A stretch of DNA of 64,000 nucleotides from Salinilacihabitans rarus (GCF_024296665.1 NZ_CP100762.1:2108001-2172000); one strand, 5' to 3'. Counted from the stretch's first letter, positions 9,113 to 19,957 are shown. Notes: generated by a model not told the origin, from the letters alone. Program-made: numbers and translations.

Positions 9113-11062
9113 ATGCGCGGACGAACCACCACGATCGCAGTCGTCTTCTCGGCGCTGCTCGTCGGCGCGGCAGTCGGGGCCGCCGCCGGCGGGCTGTTCG
9201 CCGGCGACGGAACCGCCAGCGTGCCAAGCGGCGACGATCACACCCAAACCGAATCGACCGACTGGACCGAACGGACGGACGCCGCGACCCTCGAAACCTT
9301 CGAGTCCGCCGCGGCGTTCGAGGAGTACTTCGAGCGGAACGGCCCGTCGACCCACGTCCGCTTCCAGACCGGCGGCCCGGACGCCGCCGTCGAGGAGGAG
9401 GTCGCCGAGGACGCGGGCGACGCCAGCGGCGACGGCGCGAGCGTCACGACGAGCGCACTCGCCGGCGACGACGTCCGCAGTTCCGAGACGAACGTCCAGG
9501 TGGCGGCGCTCGACGAACCCGACGCGCTCAAAAACGACGGCGAGACGGCCTACTACGCCAACCACCGGTTCCACGCCCGCTCGGGCGAGACGGCCGTACT
9601 CGACCTCTCGGACCCCGCCGACCCGGAGGCCGTCGCGACCATCCCGGCGACCGGCCAACTGCTGCTCGCCGACGACGTCCTCGTCGTCCTCGACCACGAC
9701 CGGGCGTACGGCTACGACGTCAGCGACCCGAGCGACCCCGATCAGGTGTGGGCCGAGGACCTGGAGGCGCGCCTCGAAACCGCCCGCCTCCACGAGGACG
9801 GCTCGCTGTACCTCGTGCTGGTCGACCACCCGAGCGACGACCCGTGCCCGATCGAACCGTACGGCGACGCGGCGATCGAGTGCACCGACGTCCGCCGCCC
9901 CGCGGCCGACGCCGACGGCGACGCCGTCTACACGGCGGCCCGCGTGAACCCCGAGACCGGCGCCGTCGAGGACTCGACCAGCGTCGTCGGCACGGCCCGC
10001 CACTCCGCGACGTACGTCTCCGAGGGCGCCATCTACCTCTCGTACACGTGGTCGGCCTCCGACTACGAGGTGCTGTCGGGCTACCTCCTCGGACCCGGCT
10101 CCGACCACCTCGACGCGACGTCGCGCGAGCGCCTCGAAGCCCTCGACGACTACGACATCTCCGAGCGCGCCAAGGAGGTCGAGATGCGCCAGATCCTCGA
10201 CGACTGGCGTGCCGGCCTCGACGAGGACGAGCGCCGCGAGGTCGAACGCGAGTTCGAGGAGGGGCTGAAGGCGTACGCGAGCGAGCACCAGCGGGACCTC
10301 TCGCGGACCGGCGTCGTCCGCGTCTCGATCGACGGCGCCCTCGAACCGACCGCCTCGGGCGAGGTGCCGGGCGTCCCGCTGAACCAGTTCTCGATGGACG
10401 AACACGAGGACCACCTCCGGATCGCGACCACCATCCCGCGGACCCACGGCGCCGACTCCGTCAACGACGTCTACGTCCTCGACTCGAACCTGGAGGTCAC
10501 CGGCGAGGTGCAGGGCCTCGGCGAGGACGAGCGCATCTACTCGGTGCGCTTCGAGGGCGACGAGGGCCACGTCGTCACCTTCCGCGAGATCGACCCGTTC
10601 TACACGCTCGACCTCTCCGACCCGACCGACCCGCGCGTCGAGGGCGAGTTGAAACTGCCGGGCGTCTCGGAGTACCTCCACCCGCTGGAGGAGGACCTGA
10701 TCCTCGGGATCGGCCAGGAGGACCGCAAGGTGAAGGCGACGACGTTCGACGTGAGCGACCGCGAGAATCCGGTCGAACTCGAATCGGTGATCCTGGAGGA
10801 CGAGCACTTCTCCGAGATCGCGCGCAACCACCGCGCGTTCCTGCAGGACGGGCGCCACGAGGTGTTCTTCCTGCCCGGAACGGAGAACAGCTACGTGTTC
10901 GGCTACGCCGACGGCGACCTCGAAGAGGTCGCCCGCGTCGACGTCGGCGGCCCCGGCGTCCGGGCGATGTACGTCGGCGACTACCTCTACGTCGTCGGCG
11001 AGGAGCAGGTCGTCGTCCTCGACGAGACGACGTGGGAGGAAGAGACCCGCGTCGACCTGTAG
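9113..11062 (+). CDS. Secreted protein with C-terminal beta-propeller domain
   Basis: 649 residues. A single N-terminal hydrophobic segment (TTIAVVFSALLVGAAVGAAA, residues 5-24) acts as a signal peptide or membrane anchor, followed by a linker rich in Asp, Glu and Thr. The rest resembles the archaeal/bacterial family of secreted proteins with propeller repeats distantly related to WD-40: ETNVQVAALDEPDALKNDG near residue 124, then repeated LDLSDPxDPE blades (for example DLSDPADPEAVA and DLSDPTDPRVEG) and LNQFSMDEHEDHLRIATT. No catalytic motif is evident. It is likely to face the outside of the cell. Partners are unknown; it is transcribed in the same direction as the next gene, 65 bases away. 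Confidence 0.75.
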   Translation: MRGRTTTIAVVFSALLVGAAVGAAAGGLFAGDGTASVPSGDDHTQTESTDWTERTDAATLETFESAAAFEEYFERNGPSTHVRFQTGGPDAAVEEEVAEDAGDASGDGASVTTSALAGDDVRSSETNVQVAALDEPDALKNDGETAYYANHRFHARSGETAVLDLSDPADPEAVATIPATGQLLLADDVLVVLDHDRAYGYDVSDPSDPDQVWAEDLEARLETARLHEDGSLYLVLVDHPSDDPCPIEPYGDAAIECTDVRRPAADADGDAVYTAARVNPETGAVEDSTSVVGTARHSATYVSEGAIYLSYTWSASDYEVLSGYLLGPGSDHLDATSRERLEALDDYDISERAKEVEMRQILDDWRAGLDEDERREVEREFEEGLKAYASEHQRDLSRTGVVRVSIDGALEPTASGEVPGVPLNQFSMDEHEDHLRIATTIPRTHGADSVNDVYVLDSNLEVTGEVQGLGEDERIYSVRFEGDEGHVVTFREIDPFYTLDLSDPTDPRVEGELKLPGVSEYLHPLEEDLILGIGQEDRKVKATTFDVSDRENPVELESVILEDEHFSEIARNHRAFLQDGRHEVFFLPGTENSYVFGYADGDLEEVARVDVGGPGVRAMYVGDYLYVVGEEQVVVLDETTWEEETRVDL

Positions 11063-11127
11063 CGCGGCCGCCGCCTGCGATCCCGCGGGGAGCAACCCTT
11101 TTGCCGCCCCTGTGACAACGAGCGGGC

Positions 11128-11850
<723 letters not shown>

Positions 11851-11856
11851 CGGCGG

Positions 11857-12444
11857 TCACGCCGACTCGGGATCGTCCCCGGCGTCTTCCCCGTCCCCGA
11901 AGAACGAGTCGGGTTCCTCGTGGGAGAACGTGACCACGCGCCGGCGCGAGAGGGGGCGGACGTAGGCGTGGACGACCCCGCGCTGGGAGGCCAGCCGCCG
12001 CAGTCGCTCCGTGTCGGACGGTCGGTAGTGGAGCGGAACGAACACCGCTCGCTCGCTCGCTTCGTCGCGCTCGACGACGAGGACGAACGCCGCGCCGCCG
12101 CGCTCCGCGCGGAAGGTCTCGTACGACGACGCCGCGAACCCGTCGTCGAGGAGCGACTCGAGCGCGTCGAACTCGTCGTCGGGGACGAGGACGTCGAACC
12201 CGAGGCGGTCGACGTCCGGATCGGGCGCGGGATCCGCATCCGCCCCCGCGTCCGCGTCGCCGTCGCCCTCGTCGCCGCCGAGCGTCGGTCGGTCCAGCGG
12301 GCCGGGCTGTGGCGCCACGTCGCCGGGGTGCAGTTCGAGCACGTCCCAGCCGGATTCGCGGTACGCGTCGGCGGTCGCGGCGACGTCGTCGACGAACGCC
12401 TCCCAGAACTCGAGGACGGCGTCCGGCACTCCCTGGCCGTTCAT
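11857..12444 (-). CDS. Haloarchaeal hypothetical protein
   Basis: 195 residues, soluble. An N-terminal helical segment (PDAVLEFWEAFVDDVAATA) precedes the ESGWDVLELHPGDVAP motif, an acidic linker (GDADAGADADPAPDPD), and a C-terminal alpha/beta region with DRLGFDVLVPDDEFDALESL and RAVFVPLHYRPSDTERLRRL. This pattern recurs in haloarchaeal proteins of unknown function. The ATG at 12444 is preferred; an in-frame ATG at 12471 would add nine residues. It is divergent from the peptide-transporter operon. Confidence 0.55.
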   Translation of the reverse strand: MNGQGVPDAVLEFWEAFVDDVAATADAYRESGWDVLELHPGDVAPQPGPLDRPTLGGDEGDGDADAGADADPAPDPDVDRLGFDVLVPDDEFDALESLLDDGFAASSYETFRAERGGAAFVLVVERDEASERAVFVPLHYRPSDTERLRRLASQRGVVHAYVRPLSRRRVVTFSHEEPDSFFGDGEDAGDDPESA

Positions 12445-12490
12445 GTCGGTGTCGGGTGTCCCGACCGACAAAAGCCTTCGCTTCCGCGAT

Positions 12491-12510
12491 GAAAAATAAA
12501 GATATTAGTC
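12491..12510 (+). promoter_or_regulatory. TATA-like promoter of the peptide-importer ATPase gene
   Basis: A strongly A/T-rich patch (AAAATAAAGATATTAG) in a G+C-rich context. Its centre is roughly 27-30 bases before the GTG at 12533, as expected for a haloarchaeal TATA box with a leaderless or very short-leader transcript. Confidence 0.55.
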
Positions 12511-12532
12511 CACGCGTCAGCAACGAGGGGCA

Positions 12533-14992
12533 GTGACGTCGTTACTCTCTCTCGCCGACCTCCAAACTTACTTTCGAACGGACCGAGGAACGGTGAAGGC
12601 GGTCGACGGAGTCGACCTGACCGTCCGGGAGGGCGAAACCGTCGGACTGGTCGGCGAATCGGGCAGCGGGAAGAGCGTGACCGCGCTCTCGGCGATGCAA
12701 CTCGTCGAAGAGCCGGGGGAGGTCGTCGGCGGGGAGATCACGTTCCACGACGACGACCTCGCGGCCGAACTGACCGAGCGGTTCCCCAAGCGCGCCCCGG
12801 AGTTCGTCGACCGCGACGCGGGGACCGTCGACCTGACCCGGGCGCCGGAATCGGCGATGCGACGGATCCGCGGCGGGGAGATGAGCATGATCTTCCAGGA
12901 CCCGATGACCTCGCTCAACCCCGCCGTGACCGTCGGCGAACAGGTCGCGGAAAGCCTCCTGCTCCACCAGTACGACCGCCAGCGCGAGGACAACTGGTGG
13001 AACGCGGTCCGCGAGATCGCTCCGTCGCTCGGCCGCAACGAGACCGAAGAGCGGGCGCTCGCCGACGCTGTCGACATGCTGGAGCAAGTCGGCATCCCGG
13101 AGGCGGAGTCGCGGATCGACCAGTTCCCCCACGAGTTCTCCGGCGGGATGCGCCAGCGGGTACTCATCGCCATCGCGCTCGCCTGCCGGCCGGACCTGCT
13201 CATCGCCGACGAGCCGACGACCGCGCTCGACGTGACGATCCAGGCGCAGATCCTCGAACTTATCAACGAGTTGCAAGAGGAGTTCGGGATGTCCGTCCTC
13301 TTCATCACGCACGACCTCGGCGTCGTCGCCGAGACGTGCGACCGCGTCGCCGTGATGTACGCCGGCGAAATCGTCGAGGAGGGCCCCGTCGAGGAGATAT
13401 TCTACAACCCCTCGCACCCGTACACGTACGCGCTGCTCGAGTCGATCCCGACCGAGGACAAGGACCGACTCACGCCGATCGAGGGGAACGTTCCCGACCT
13501 GATCGATCTCCCCGAGGGGTGTCACTTCGCCGACCGGTGCCCGTGGGCCGAACCCGCCTGCCGCTCGGAGGTCCCCTACCTCCAACACGGCCCCGAGGAC
13601 GTCGATCACCGCGCGAAGTGTATCCTCGAGGACTTCGACGAGAGCGTCTACGCGGCGGACCTCGAGAGCGTCAGCGCCCGTACTGAAGCGACGTTCGACG
13701 AGACGCTGCTGTCCGTGTCGGATCTGAAAAAGCACTTCTCGAAGGCCGAGGGCCTGCTCGATCGCTGGCTGGCGGACGAGGTTCCGACGGTCAAGGCCGT
13801 CGACGGCGTCAGTTTCGACATCTACGAGGGCGAGACGCTGGGGCTCGTCGGCGAGTCCGGGTGCGGGAAGTCGACGACCGGACGGACCCTCCTCAGGTTG
13901 CTCGAACCGACCGACGGCACCGTCGTCTTCTCCGGGATCGACCTCGCGGACCTGGAGTCGACGGAACTCCGCGAGATGCGAAAGGACGTCCAGATGATCT
14001 TCCAGGATCCGATGTCCTCGCTCGACCCGCGGATGACCGTCGCGCAGATCGTCAGCGAGCCGCTGAAGATCCACGGCCTGCCGGAGGCGGACCCCGACGA
14101 CGACCGCCCGCAGAACGAGCGCCGCCAGGACCGCATCGACGAGTTGCTCGAGGCGGTCGGCCTGGACGTCTCCCAGCGCGATCGGTACCCCCACGAGATG
14201 AGCGGCGGCCAGCGCCAGCGGGTCGGCATCGCACGTGCACTGGCGGTCGATCCCGACTTCATCGTCGCCGACGAACCGGTGTCGGCGCTCGACGTCTCCG
14301 TGCAGGCCCAGATCATCAACCTGCTGGAGGACCTCCAGGAGGAGTTCGACCTGACCTACCTCTTTATCGCCCACGACCTCTCGGTCGTTCGCCACATCTC
14401 CGACCGGATCGCCGTAATGTATCTCGGCGAGATCGTCGAGGTCGGTCGGACGGACGAACTCTTCGAGGACCCGAAACACCCGTACACGCAGGCGCTGCTC
14501 TCGTCGGTGCCGGAGCCCGACCCGCGGGCCGACGCCGATCGCATCATCCTCGAAGGCGACGTGCCGAGTCCGATCGATCCGCCGTCGGGCTGTCGGTTCC
14601 GCACGCGCTGTCCGAAGGTCATCCCGCCGTCGGACCTGGACATCGAGCAGGCCGCCTACCGGGAGGTGATGAACTTCCGCGAGCGCGTCGAGTCCGAGTC
14701 CATCGCCGTCGACAGTTACCGCCCGGCGCCGGACGCCGAGGAACCGGTCGAGGCCGTCGCCGACGGCGGTCGAACGTCGGTTGAGCAGGCGATCCTCGAT
14801 CGGTTCTTCGACGAACCGTTGCCCGGGTCCGTCGAGTCGGTCGTTCGCGAGGCGATCGATCACGTCCTCGCGGATGAGTGGGAGCGAGCGGCGGCGGTGC
14901 TCCGCGAGCGGTTCGAGTCGGTCTGCGAGCGCGCACACCCCGATCTCGGCGACGACGCGCACCCGGCGGCGTGTCACCTGTACGAGAACTGA
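12533..14992 (+). CDS. Di/oligopeptide ABC transporter, fused DppD-DppF ATPase
   Basis: 819 residues, two complete ABC modules in one chain. Module 1: Walker A GESGSGKS near residue 41, signature FSGGMRQRV near 204, Walker [13 protein letters not shown], then the oligopeptide-type C-terminal extension with clustered cysteines ([14 protein letters not shown]). Module 2: Walker [10 protein letters not shown] near residue 440, signature [21 protein letters not shown], and a second extension (CRFRTRCP). Most bacteria encode these as DppD and DppF. About 75 extra residues follow (from [20 protein letters not shown]) and have no counterpart in the bacterial subunits. It drives uptake by the permeases at 16815-18799. 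The first gene of the cluster has its own promoter and a GTG start. Confidence 0.9.
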   Translation: MTSLLSLADLQTYFRTDRGTVKAVDGVDLTVREGETVGLVGESGSGKSVTALSAMQLVEEPGEVVGGEITFHDDDLAAELTERFPKRAPEFVDRDAGTVDLTRAPESAMRRIRGGEMSMIFQDPMTSLNPAVTVGEQVAESLLLHQYDRQREDNWWNAVREIAPSLGRNETEERALADAVDMLEQVGIPEAESRIDQFPHEFSGGMRQRVLIAIALACRPDLLIADEPTTALDVTIQAQILELINELQEEFGMSVLFITHDLGVVAETCDRVAVMYAGEIVEEGPVEEIFYNPSHPYTYALLESIPTEDKDRLTPIEGNVPDLIDLPEGCHFADRCPWAEPACRSEVPYLQHGPEDVDHRAKCILEDFDESVYAADLESVSARTEATFDETLLSVSDLKKHFSKAEGLLDRWLADEVPTVKAVDGVSFDIYEGETLGLVGESGCGKSTTGRTLLRLLEPTDGTVVFSGIDLADLESTELREMRKDVQMIFQDPMSSLDPRMTVAQIVSEPLKIHGLPEADPDDDRPQNERRQDRIDELLEAVGLDVSQRDRYPHEMSGGQRQRVGIARALAVDPDFIVADEPVSALDVSVQAQIINLLEDLQEEFDLTYLFIAHDLSVVRHISDRIAVMYLGEIVEVGRTDELFEDPKHPYTQALLSSVPEPDPRADADRIILEGDVPSPIDPPSGCRFRTRCPKVIPPSDLDIEQAAYREVMNFRERVESESIAVDSYRPAPDAEEPVEAVADGGRTSVEQAILDRFFDEPLPGSVESVVREAIDHVLADEWERAAAVLRERFESVCERAHPDLGDDAHPAACHLYEN

Positions 14993-15030
14993 CCACGAAC
15001 GGGTTGCCGCCAAACCGAGGGTTTTTCGTT

Positions 15031-15039
15031 ACTATTATA
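15031..15039 (+). promoter_or_regulatory. TATA box for the peptide-binding lipoprotein gene
   Basis: ACTATTATA is centred 27-28 bases before the ATG at 15063, the spacing expected for a leaderless haloarchaeal transcript. It gives the binding protein its own promoter inside the transporter cluster. Confidence 0.6.
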
Positions 15040-15062
15040 GCATTCCTGCGGTACGGTATTGT

Positions 15063-16772
15063 ATGGCACGGGAGACAATGGTGGATCGACGACAGTTCCT
15101 CACTGCTACTGGAAGCGCCGCAGCCGCGGTGTCCTTCGCCGGGTGTATCGGCGGTAGCGACGATGGAGACGACGGTGACGACGGTGGCGACGGCGGAGAC
15201 GGCGGAGACAGCGGAGACGGCGGAGACGGTGCCGACGGGGAGAGCCTCCTCGTCTACGGGCGCGGCTCCGACTCGTCGACGCTCGACCCCCAGGCGACCA
15301 GTTCCGGCGAGGACGCCAAAGTCACCAACCAGGTGTACGACAAGCTCGTCCACTTCGAGCCCGGCGAGTCGACGCTCGTCGAAGGGCTGGCCTCGGAGTA
15401 CGGCCTCGAGGGAACGACGACGACGCTGACCCTCCGCGAGGGCGCCTCGTTCCACAACGGCGACGAGATGACCGCGGAGGACTTCGTCGCGACCTACCGA
15501 CGGTTCGTCGACGAGGAGTACGACTACTTCATCGGCGACGACCAGTCGTTCTACGGGCCGTACCTGTTCGGTCCGGTCGAGTCCGTCGAGGCGACCGGCG
15601 ACTACGAGATCCAGATCGAGCTGTCGAAGCGGTACGCGCCGTTCCTGCGCTCGCTCGCGGTGTTCGCGATGGCCGTGCTCCCGAAGAGCGAGATCGAGAA
15701 CGACCACGACTTCGGCGAGGAGCCGATCGGGACCGGCGCCTTCGAATTCGACGAGTGGGACACCGGCAACCAGCGCATTCGCCTCTCGGCCAACGGCGAC
15801 TACTGGGGCGAGACGCCGAAGGTCGACGAGGTCGTCTTCGAGGCCGTCGATCAGAACTCCACGCGCGCCCAGTCGCTCGACGCGGGCGAACTCGACATCA
15901 TCGACGGCATCGGCGCCGCGCAGGCCGACGTCATCGATGGCTCCGGAAACGCGTCCCTCGAGCGCACCTCCGGGATGACCGTCGGGTACATGGCGTTCAA
16001 CATGGCCCGCGTCGAGGAGTTCCGCGACAAGCGCGTGCGCCAGGCGATCAGCCACGCGATCAACACCGAGGCTATCGTCGAGAACATCTACCGCGGGCTG
16101 GCGATTCAGGCCAGCCACCCGCTGCCCCCGACGGTGATGGGGCACGACGATAGCATCGATCCCTACGAGTACGACCCCGAACAGGCGCAGGAACTGCTCG
16201 ACGAAGCCGGCGTCAGCGACCTGTCGTTCGAACTCGCGACGATGACCAACCCGCGTCCGTACTTCGCCTCGCCCGTTCAGACGGCCGAGACGGTTCGGTC
16301 GAACCTCGCCGAGGTCGGTATCGACGTGGAGATCAACGAGCAGTCGTCGTGGGACGGCTACCTCGAGTACACCGCCGAAGGCAAACACGACGCCTGTTTC
16401 CTCGGCTGGATCTCGGACAACGCGGACCCGGACAACTTCTACAGCCCGCTGCTCCACCCGGGCATCTCGGCCGACGAGGTGCCGGACGGTCAGGACTGGG
16501 TCAGCTTCGACACCGAGGGGTACAACGACGGGAACCGCTCGGGATGGGCGAACACGGAGTTCATGGAACTCGTCGACGAGGGACAGAAGACCTACGAGGA
16601 GGGCGAGCGCGAGGAGATGTACCTCGAAATCGCCCAGATCGCCCACGATGAGGCGCCCTGGGTCTACATCACCCACACCGAAGAGCTCCGCGGCATTCAC
16701 AACCGCGTCGACGGCTACGTGATCGAGGCCATCGGCGGTCCGTTCCTCGAACTCGTCGAACTCCAGAACTGA
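15063..16772 (+). CDS. Peptide ABC transporter substrate-binding lipoprotein (SBP family 5)
   Basis: 569 residues. The Tat motif DRRQFLTATG is followed by a hydrophobic stretch and the lipobox FAGC near residue 27, so the protein is exported folded and anchored by lipid. A low-complexity Gly/Asp linker (residues 32-58, encoded by a GGA-GAC-rich repeat) tethers the domain. The mature part has SBP_bac_5 signatures: LTLREGASFHNGDEMTAEDF, GTGAFEFDEWDTGNQRIRL, ISHAINTEAIVENIYRG and LGWISDNADPDNFYSPLLHP. The ATG at 15063 fits the TATA spacing; an in-frame ATG at 15078 is an alternative. The fused ATPase lies upstream and DppB/DppC downstream. Confidence 0.9.
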   Translation: MARETMVDRRQFLTATGSAAAAVSFAGCIGGSDDGDDGDDGGDGGDGGDSGDGGDGADGESLLVYGRGSDSSTLDPQATSSGEDAKVTNQVYDKLVHFEPGESTLVEGLASEYGLEGTTTTLTLREGASFHNGDEMTAEDFVATYRRFVDEEYDYFIGDDQSFYGPYLFGPVESVEATGDYEIQIELSKRYAPFLRSLAVFAMAVLPKSEIENDHDFGEEPIGTGAFEFDEWDTGNQRIRLSANGDYWGETPKVDEVVFEAVDQNSTRAQSLDAGELDIIDGIGAAQADVIDGSGNASLERTSGMTVGYMAFNMARVEEFRDKRVRQAISHAINTEAIVENIYRGLAIQASHPLPPTVMGHDDSIDPYEYDPEQAQELLDEAGVSDLSFELATMTNPRPYFASPVQTAETVRSNLAEVGIDVEINEQSSWDGYLEYTAEGKHDACFLGWISDNADPDNFYSPLLHPGISADEVPDGQDWVSFDTEGYNDGNRSGWANTEFMELVDEGQKTYEEGEREEMYLEIAQIAHDEAPWVYITHTEELRGIHNRVDGYVIEAIGGPFLELVELQN

Positions 16773-16814
16773 AAGCAAAAACGATCCACTTTTACGCTGG
16801 CGGCAAGCCAAATA

Positions 16815-17834
16815 ATGATAATGATTAGCAGGCGGTTCTTGCTCAAGCGTTTACTGCTCCTCATCCCGGTCCTGCTCGGCGTGGCGACGTTCGTCTTCGC
16901 CATCCTGCACCTCTCGCCGGGGAATCCGGCCCGGACGATCGCCGGGGAGCGAGCGTCGGAGGAGTTCGTGCGCCAGATCGAGAACGACCTCGGGCTGAAC
17001 GACCCGATCTACGTCCAGTACGGCCGGTTCCTGTTCGACGCCGTGCAGTTGGACTTCGGGGAGTCTTACACCATCCGCAGGGGGACGCCGGTGAGCGACG
17101 TGCTCAAGTCGCGGTTCCCCGTCACGCTGGAACTCGCCATTCTGGGTCAGATCGCCGGCATCTGCTTTGGCATTCCGCTGGGAATCCTCAGCGCCGTCAA
17201 GCAGGACTCGCTGACCGACCACCTCACGCGGATCGGCGCGCTGTCGGGGATCAGCGTCCCCATCTTCTGGAGCGGACCGCTGCTGATCCTGCTGTTCGCA
17301 CAGTGGCTGGACCTGTTACCGACGAACGGGCGGATCGCCAGCCAGTACTCCGTCGAGTCGGTGACGGGGCTGATCACGGTCGACACGCTCCTCGCCGGGG
17401 ACCTGGCGGCGTTCCAGTCCGCCGTCCACCACATGTTGTTGCCGTCGCTGGTCATCGGCATCTACTCGATGGCGCTGATCTCGCGGATGATGCGCTCGTC
17501 GATGCTCGAGGTGATCAGACAGGACTACATGCGAACCGCCCGCGCGAAGGGACAGGGGGCGAAGATCACCGTCATGAAACACGGCTTCCGGAACGCCCTG
17601 ATCCCCGTCGTCACCATCATCGGCATCCAGTTCGGTTCGCTGCTCGGCGGCGCCGTCCTCACCGAGACGGTGTTCAACATCACCGGCATCGGCCGGCTAC
17701 TCGTCGACGCGATCAGCGTCGGCGACTACCCGCTGGTACAGGGGACCGTCCTGCTGTTCGCGTTCCTGTTTACGCTGGTGAACCTGGGCGTCGACATCAC
17801 CTACTCGATGCTCGATCCGAGGATCGAACAATGA
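16815..17834 (+). CDS. Peptide ABC transporter permease, DppB type
   Basis: 339 residues with about six membrane segments, beginning RFLLKRLLLLIPVLLGVATF. The long periplasmic-type loop after the first helix (SPGNPARTIAGERASEEFVR) and the EAA loop (DYMRTARAKGQGAKITVMKH, near residue 237), which contacts the ATPase, are typical of DppB/OppB. Another ATG two codons downstream (16821) is possible. A/T-rich ACTTTTAC about 25 bases upstream may be a promoter. The stop overlaps the start of the next gene by four bases (ATGA), so translation is coupled. Confidence 0.9.
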   Translation: MIMISRRFLLKRLLLLIPVLLGVATFVFAILHLSPGNPARTIAGERASEEFVRQIENDLGLNDPIYVQYGRFLFDAVQLDFGESYTIRRGTPVSDVLKSRFPVTLELAILGQIAGICFGIPLGILSAVKQDSLTDHLTRIGALSGISVPIFWSGPLLILLFAQWLDLLPTNGRIASQYSVESVTGLITVDTLLAGDLAAFQSAVHHMLLPSLVIGIYSMALISRMMRSSMLEVIRQDYMRTARAKGQGAKITVMKHGFRNALIPVVTIIGIQFGSLLGGAVLTETVFNITGIGRLLVDAISVGDYPLVQGTVLLFAFLFTLVNLGVDITYSMLDPRIEQ

Positions 17835-18799
17835 GCTCCGAAACTACCTCTCAACACACGGACCGGGACCAGTACCGCCGGGGGTTCTTCGAGCGGCTTC
17901 GCCAGTCGCCGTTTCTCTCCGAACTGCTGTCGAACAGGCTCGCCCTGTTGGGACTCTCGATCATCCTCTTCGTCGCGCTGATCGCGATCCACGCGCGACT
18001 CACGCTCGACCTCGAGGCGATCAAGGCCACCCAACTCGGGACGAACCCGTCGATGGTGGGGCCCTGCGGCGAGTCGGGCGTCATCGACGCGATCCAGAGC
18101 GCCGGATCGTGCGCGCACCCGATGGGAACAGACCTGCAGGGTCGGGACATCTTCGACCGCGTCCGGTACGGCGCGTGGCTGGCGCTGAAGTACGGCACGA
18201 TCACGGTCGGCGCGTCGACGGTTCTCGGGGTCGGCCTCGGAATCATCGCCGCCTACTACGGCGGCTGGATCGACAACCTCGTCATGCGCACGATGGACGT
18301 GCTGCTGGCGTTTCCCAGCCTGCTGCTCGCGCTCGCGCTGGTGGCAATCTTCGGCGCCGGCCTCTGGAAGGCCGTCATCGCGCTCACGCTCGTCTACACG
18401 CCGCGGTTCGCCCGCGTCGTCCGTGGCGCCGCGCTGAAGGTCATGGAAGACGAGTACATCGACGCCACCGTCGCGCTCGGCGCTCGAGACGGACGGATCC
18501 TGCTCAGGCACGTCCTGCCGAACTCGATCGCGCCGATCACCGTCCAGAGTACGCTGAACTACGGGCTGGCGATCATCGACATCGCGGCGCTGTCATTTCT
18601 CGGCTTCGGGGCCAGCGCCGGAACGCCGTCGTGGGGGGCGATGCTCACGAACGGCGTCGAGCAGGGGTTGCTCTCGGGCCACTGGTGGTGGTCGTTCTTC
18701 CCCGGCTTGCTGCTCGCGCTGACGGTCCTCGGGTTCAACCTGCTGGGAGACGGGATGCGCGACGCGCTCGACCCGCGGATGCGCGAAGCCGTCGACTGA
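17831..18799 (+). CDS. Peptide ABC transporter permease, DppC type
   Basis: 322 residues, with the N-terminal cytoplasmic segment and first helix of the DppC/OppC N domain (LLSNRLALLGLSIILFVALI) and then about five more helices. HPMGTDLQGRDIFDRVRYGA near residue 96 is the conserved DppC sequence. The EAA loop is EDEYIDATVALGARDGRILL near residue 206. The ATG start overlaps the dppB-like stop. It pairs with the permease upstream to form the membrane channel for the fused DppD-DppF ATPase. Confidence 0.9.
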   Translation: MSSETTSQHTDRDQYRRGFFERLRQSPFLSELLSNRLALLGLSIILFVALIAIHARLTLDLEAIKATQLGTNPSMVGPCGESGVIDAIQSAGSCAHPMGTDLQGRDIFDRVRYGAWLALKYGTITVGASTVLGVGLGIIAAYYGGWIDNLVMRTMDVLLAFPSLLLALALVAIFGAGLWKAVIALTLVYTPRFARVVRGAALKVMEDEYIDATVALGARDGRILLRHVLPNSIAPITVQSTLNYGLAIIDIAALSFLGFGASAGTPSWGAMLTNGVEQGLLSGHWWWSFFPGLLLALTVLGFNLLGDGMRDALDPRMREAVD

Positions 18800-18803
18800 T
18801 CGC

Positions 18804-19166
18804 ATGGATCGGTCGCGCTCGACCGCGTCCGCGGAACCGACCCGCCCCCCGTGGGGCCGTCTGGGGGGCGTCTTCGTCGCCGGCGGCGCCGCCGGTGCCG
18901 CCATCGCGCTCGCGTTACTTCCGCAGCGCGGGCCGCAGGAAGCGACCAGCACGGCGTTCGCACTCGGCGCGCTGATCTTCGGCGCCGCGCTGCTGGGCTG
19001 GACGGCCGCCGTCGTCGGGGGTCGCGGTCTCGAGACGACGTACGAGTCCGTCGAGACGGAGAGCCAGTTCACCGAGGCGGGCGCCAGACGGGCCATGCTG
19101 TTGCTCTGCGCGCTCGGCCTCGGGGGAATGGTCGGCGCGTCGGTTATCTCCGCGGTACTTACCTAA
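18804..19166 (+). CDS. Small haloarchaeal membrane protein of unknown function
   Basis: 120 residues with three predicted membrane helices (about 20-38, 49-68 and 98-117), separated by a short loop containing GLETTYESVETESQFTEAGA. It starts four bases after the DppC stop, so it is probably co-transcribed with the peptide importer, though nothing shows that it is a functional subunit. No recognised domain; similar small three-helix proteins are common in haloarchaea. Confidence 0.6.
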   Translation: MDRSRSTASAEPTRPPWGRLGGVFVAGGAAGAAIALALLPQRGPQEATSTAFALGALIFGAALLGWTAAVVGGRGLETTYESVETESQFTEAGARRAMLLLCALGLGGMVGASVISAVLT

Positions 19167-19190
19167 CGCCGGCGAGTCGCGTTCGGGACC

Positions 19191-19904
19191 TCACTCGCCG
19201 CGCTCGCCCGCGAACGTGCCGACCCGTTCGACGACCGCCTCCCGGTCGCCGACGAGGGCCGCCTCGACCGCCTCGCGGACGCGGGCCGGGTCGGCCGGCC
19301 CGCCCGCGGCGGCGACGCTCCCCACGGTGTCGGGGTCGAACGGGACGTCGAGCGCGGCGTAGACCGTGTCGAGGACGGCCGCGAGTTCCTCGCGGGCGTC
19401 GACGAGCAAGACGCCGGAGGCGACCGCGGCGTCGGAGCGCACCCGCTGGGCGATGCCGACGACCTTCCCGCCGGCGGCGCCGCCCGCCGACAGCGAGTGC
19501 GCCCCGGGGCAGAACGAGTCGTCGGGTTCGCCGCGCTCGGGGGCGACGCCGAGGGCCCGGAGGGCGGCCTCGACGTCCGCCGACAGCCGCTCGTAGCGCT
19601 CGTCGGTCCCCCGCCGGAAGTCGGCGACGGGTTCGGCGCGGGCGAACGCCAGCGTCGTCTCGCCGTCGTAGGCGACCGCCCGGCCGCCGACGTCGCGCTC
19701 GACCGGCGTGAAGCCGCGCTCGGCGGCGGCCTCGCGGGCGCGGTCGTACCCCTCGCGGCGGGCGTCGCGCCGGCCGAAGGCCACCTGCCGGTGGGGCGCC
19801 CACACCCTGACCGCCCGCTCGCCGCCCGCCGCGACGTCGAGCAGTCGGGCGCTCGTCGCGCGGTCGGCTTCGATCGTCGCGCCGCGACCCCGGAAGACGC
19901 GCAT
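19191..19904 (-). CDS. Lipoate-protein ligase / biotinyl-transferase family protein
   Basis: 237 residues of the BPL_LplA_LipB fold. The start region has VRVWAPHRQVAFGRRDARRE (typical LplA strand), followed by ERDVGGRAVAYDGETTLAFA, which corresponds to the RRxSGGGxVyhd loop but with a shortened glycine stretch, and GGKVVGIAQRVRSDA, which supplies the lysine that contacts the acyl-adenylate. It may attach or transfer lipoate or octanoate to 2-oxoacid dehydrogenase or GCV-H proteins; a divergent protein with a different acyl donor cannot be excluded. It is divergent from the M23-like gene, 53 bases apart. Confidence 0.75.
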   Translation of the reverse strand: MRVFRGRGATIEADRATSARLLDVAAGGERAVRVWAPHRQVAFGRRDARREGYDRAREAAAERGFTPVERDVGGRAVAYDGETTLAFARAEPVADFRRGTDERYERLSADVEAALRALGVAPERGEPDDSFCPGAHSLSAGGAAGGKVVGIAQRVRSDAAVASGVLLVDAREELAAVLDTVYAALDVPFDPDTVGSVAAAGGPADPARVREAVEAALVGDREAVVERVGTFAGERGE

Positions 19905-19957
19905 GGCCGACGTTGGTCCCGACGCCCCTAAACCTCCCCGGCCCGGAGTGGCGGACG

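Noticed and set aside
15160-15240. GGAGAC-rich repeat that looked like a tandem-repeat or CRISPR-like array
   Set aside because: It encodes the Gly/Asp linker of the binding lipoprotein in frame; the units are 3-9 bases without spacers.
14619-16811. 730-residue minus-strand frame
   Set aside because: Antisense to the peptide-binding lipoprotein and the ATPase end; it matches no family, while the plus strand has complete conserved genes.
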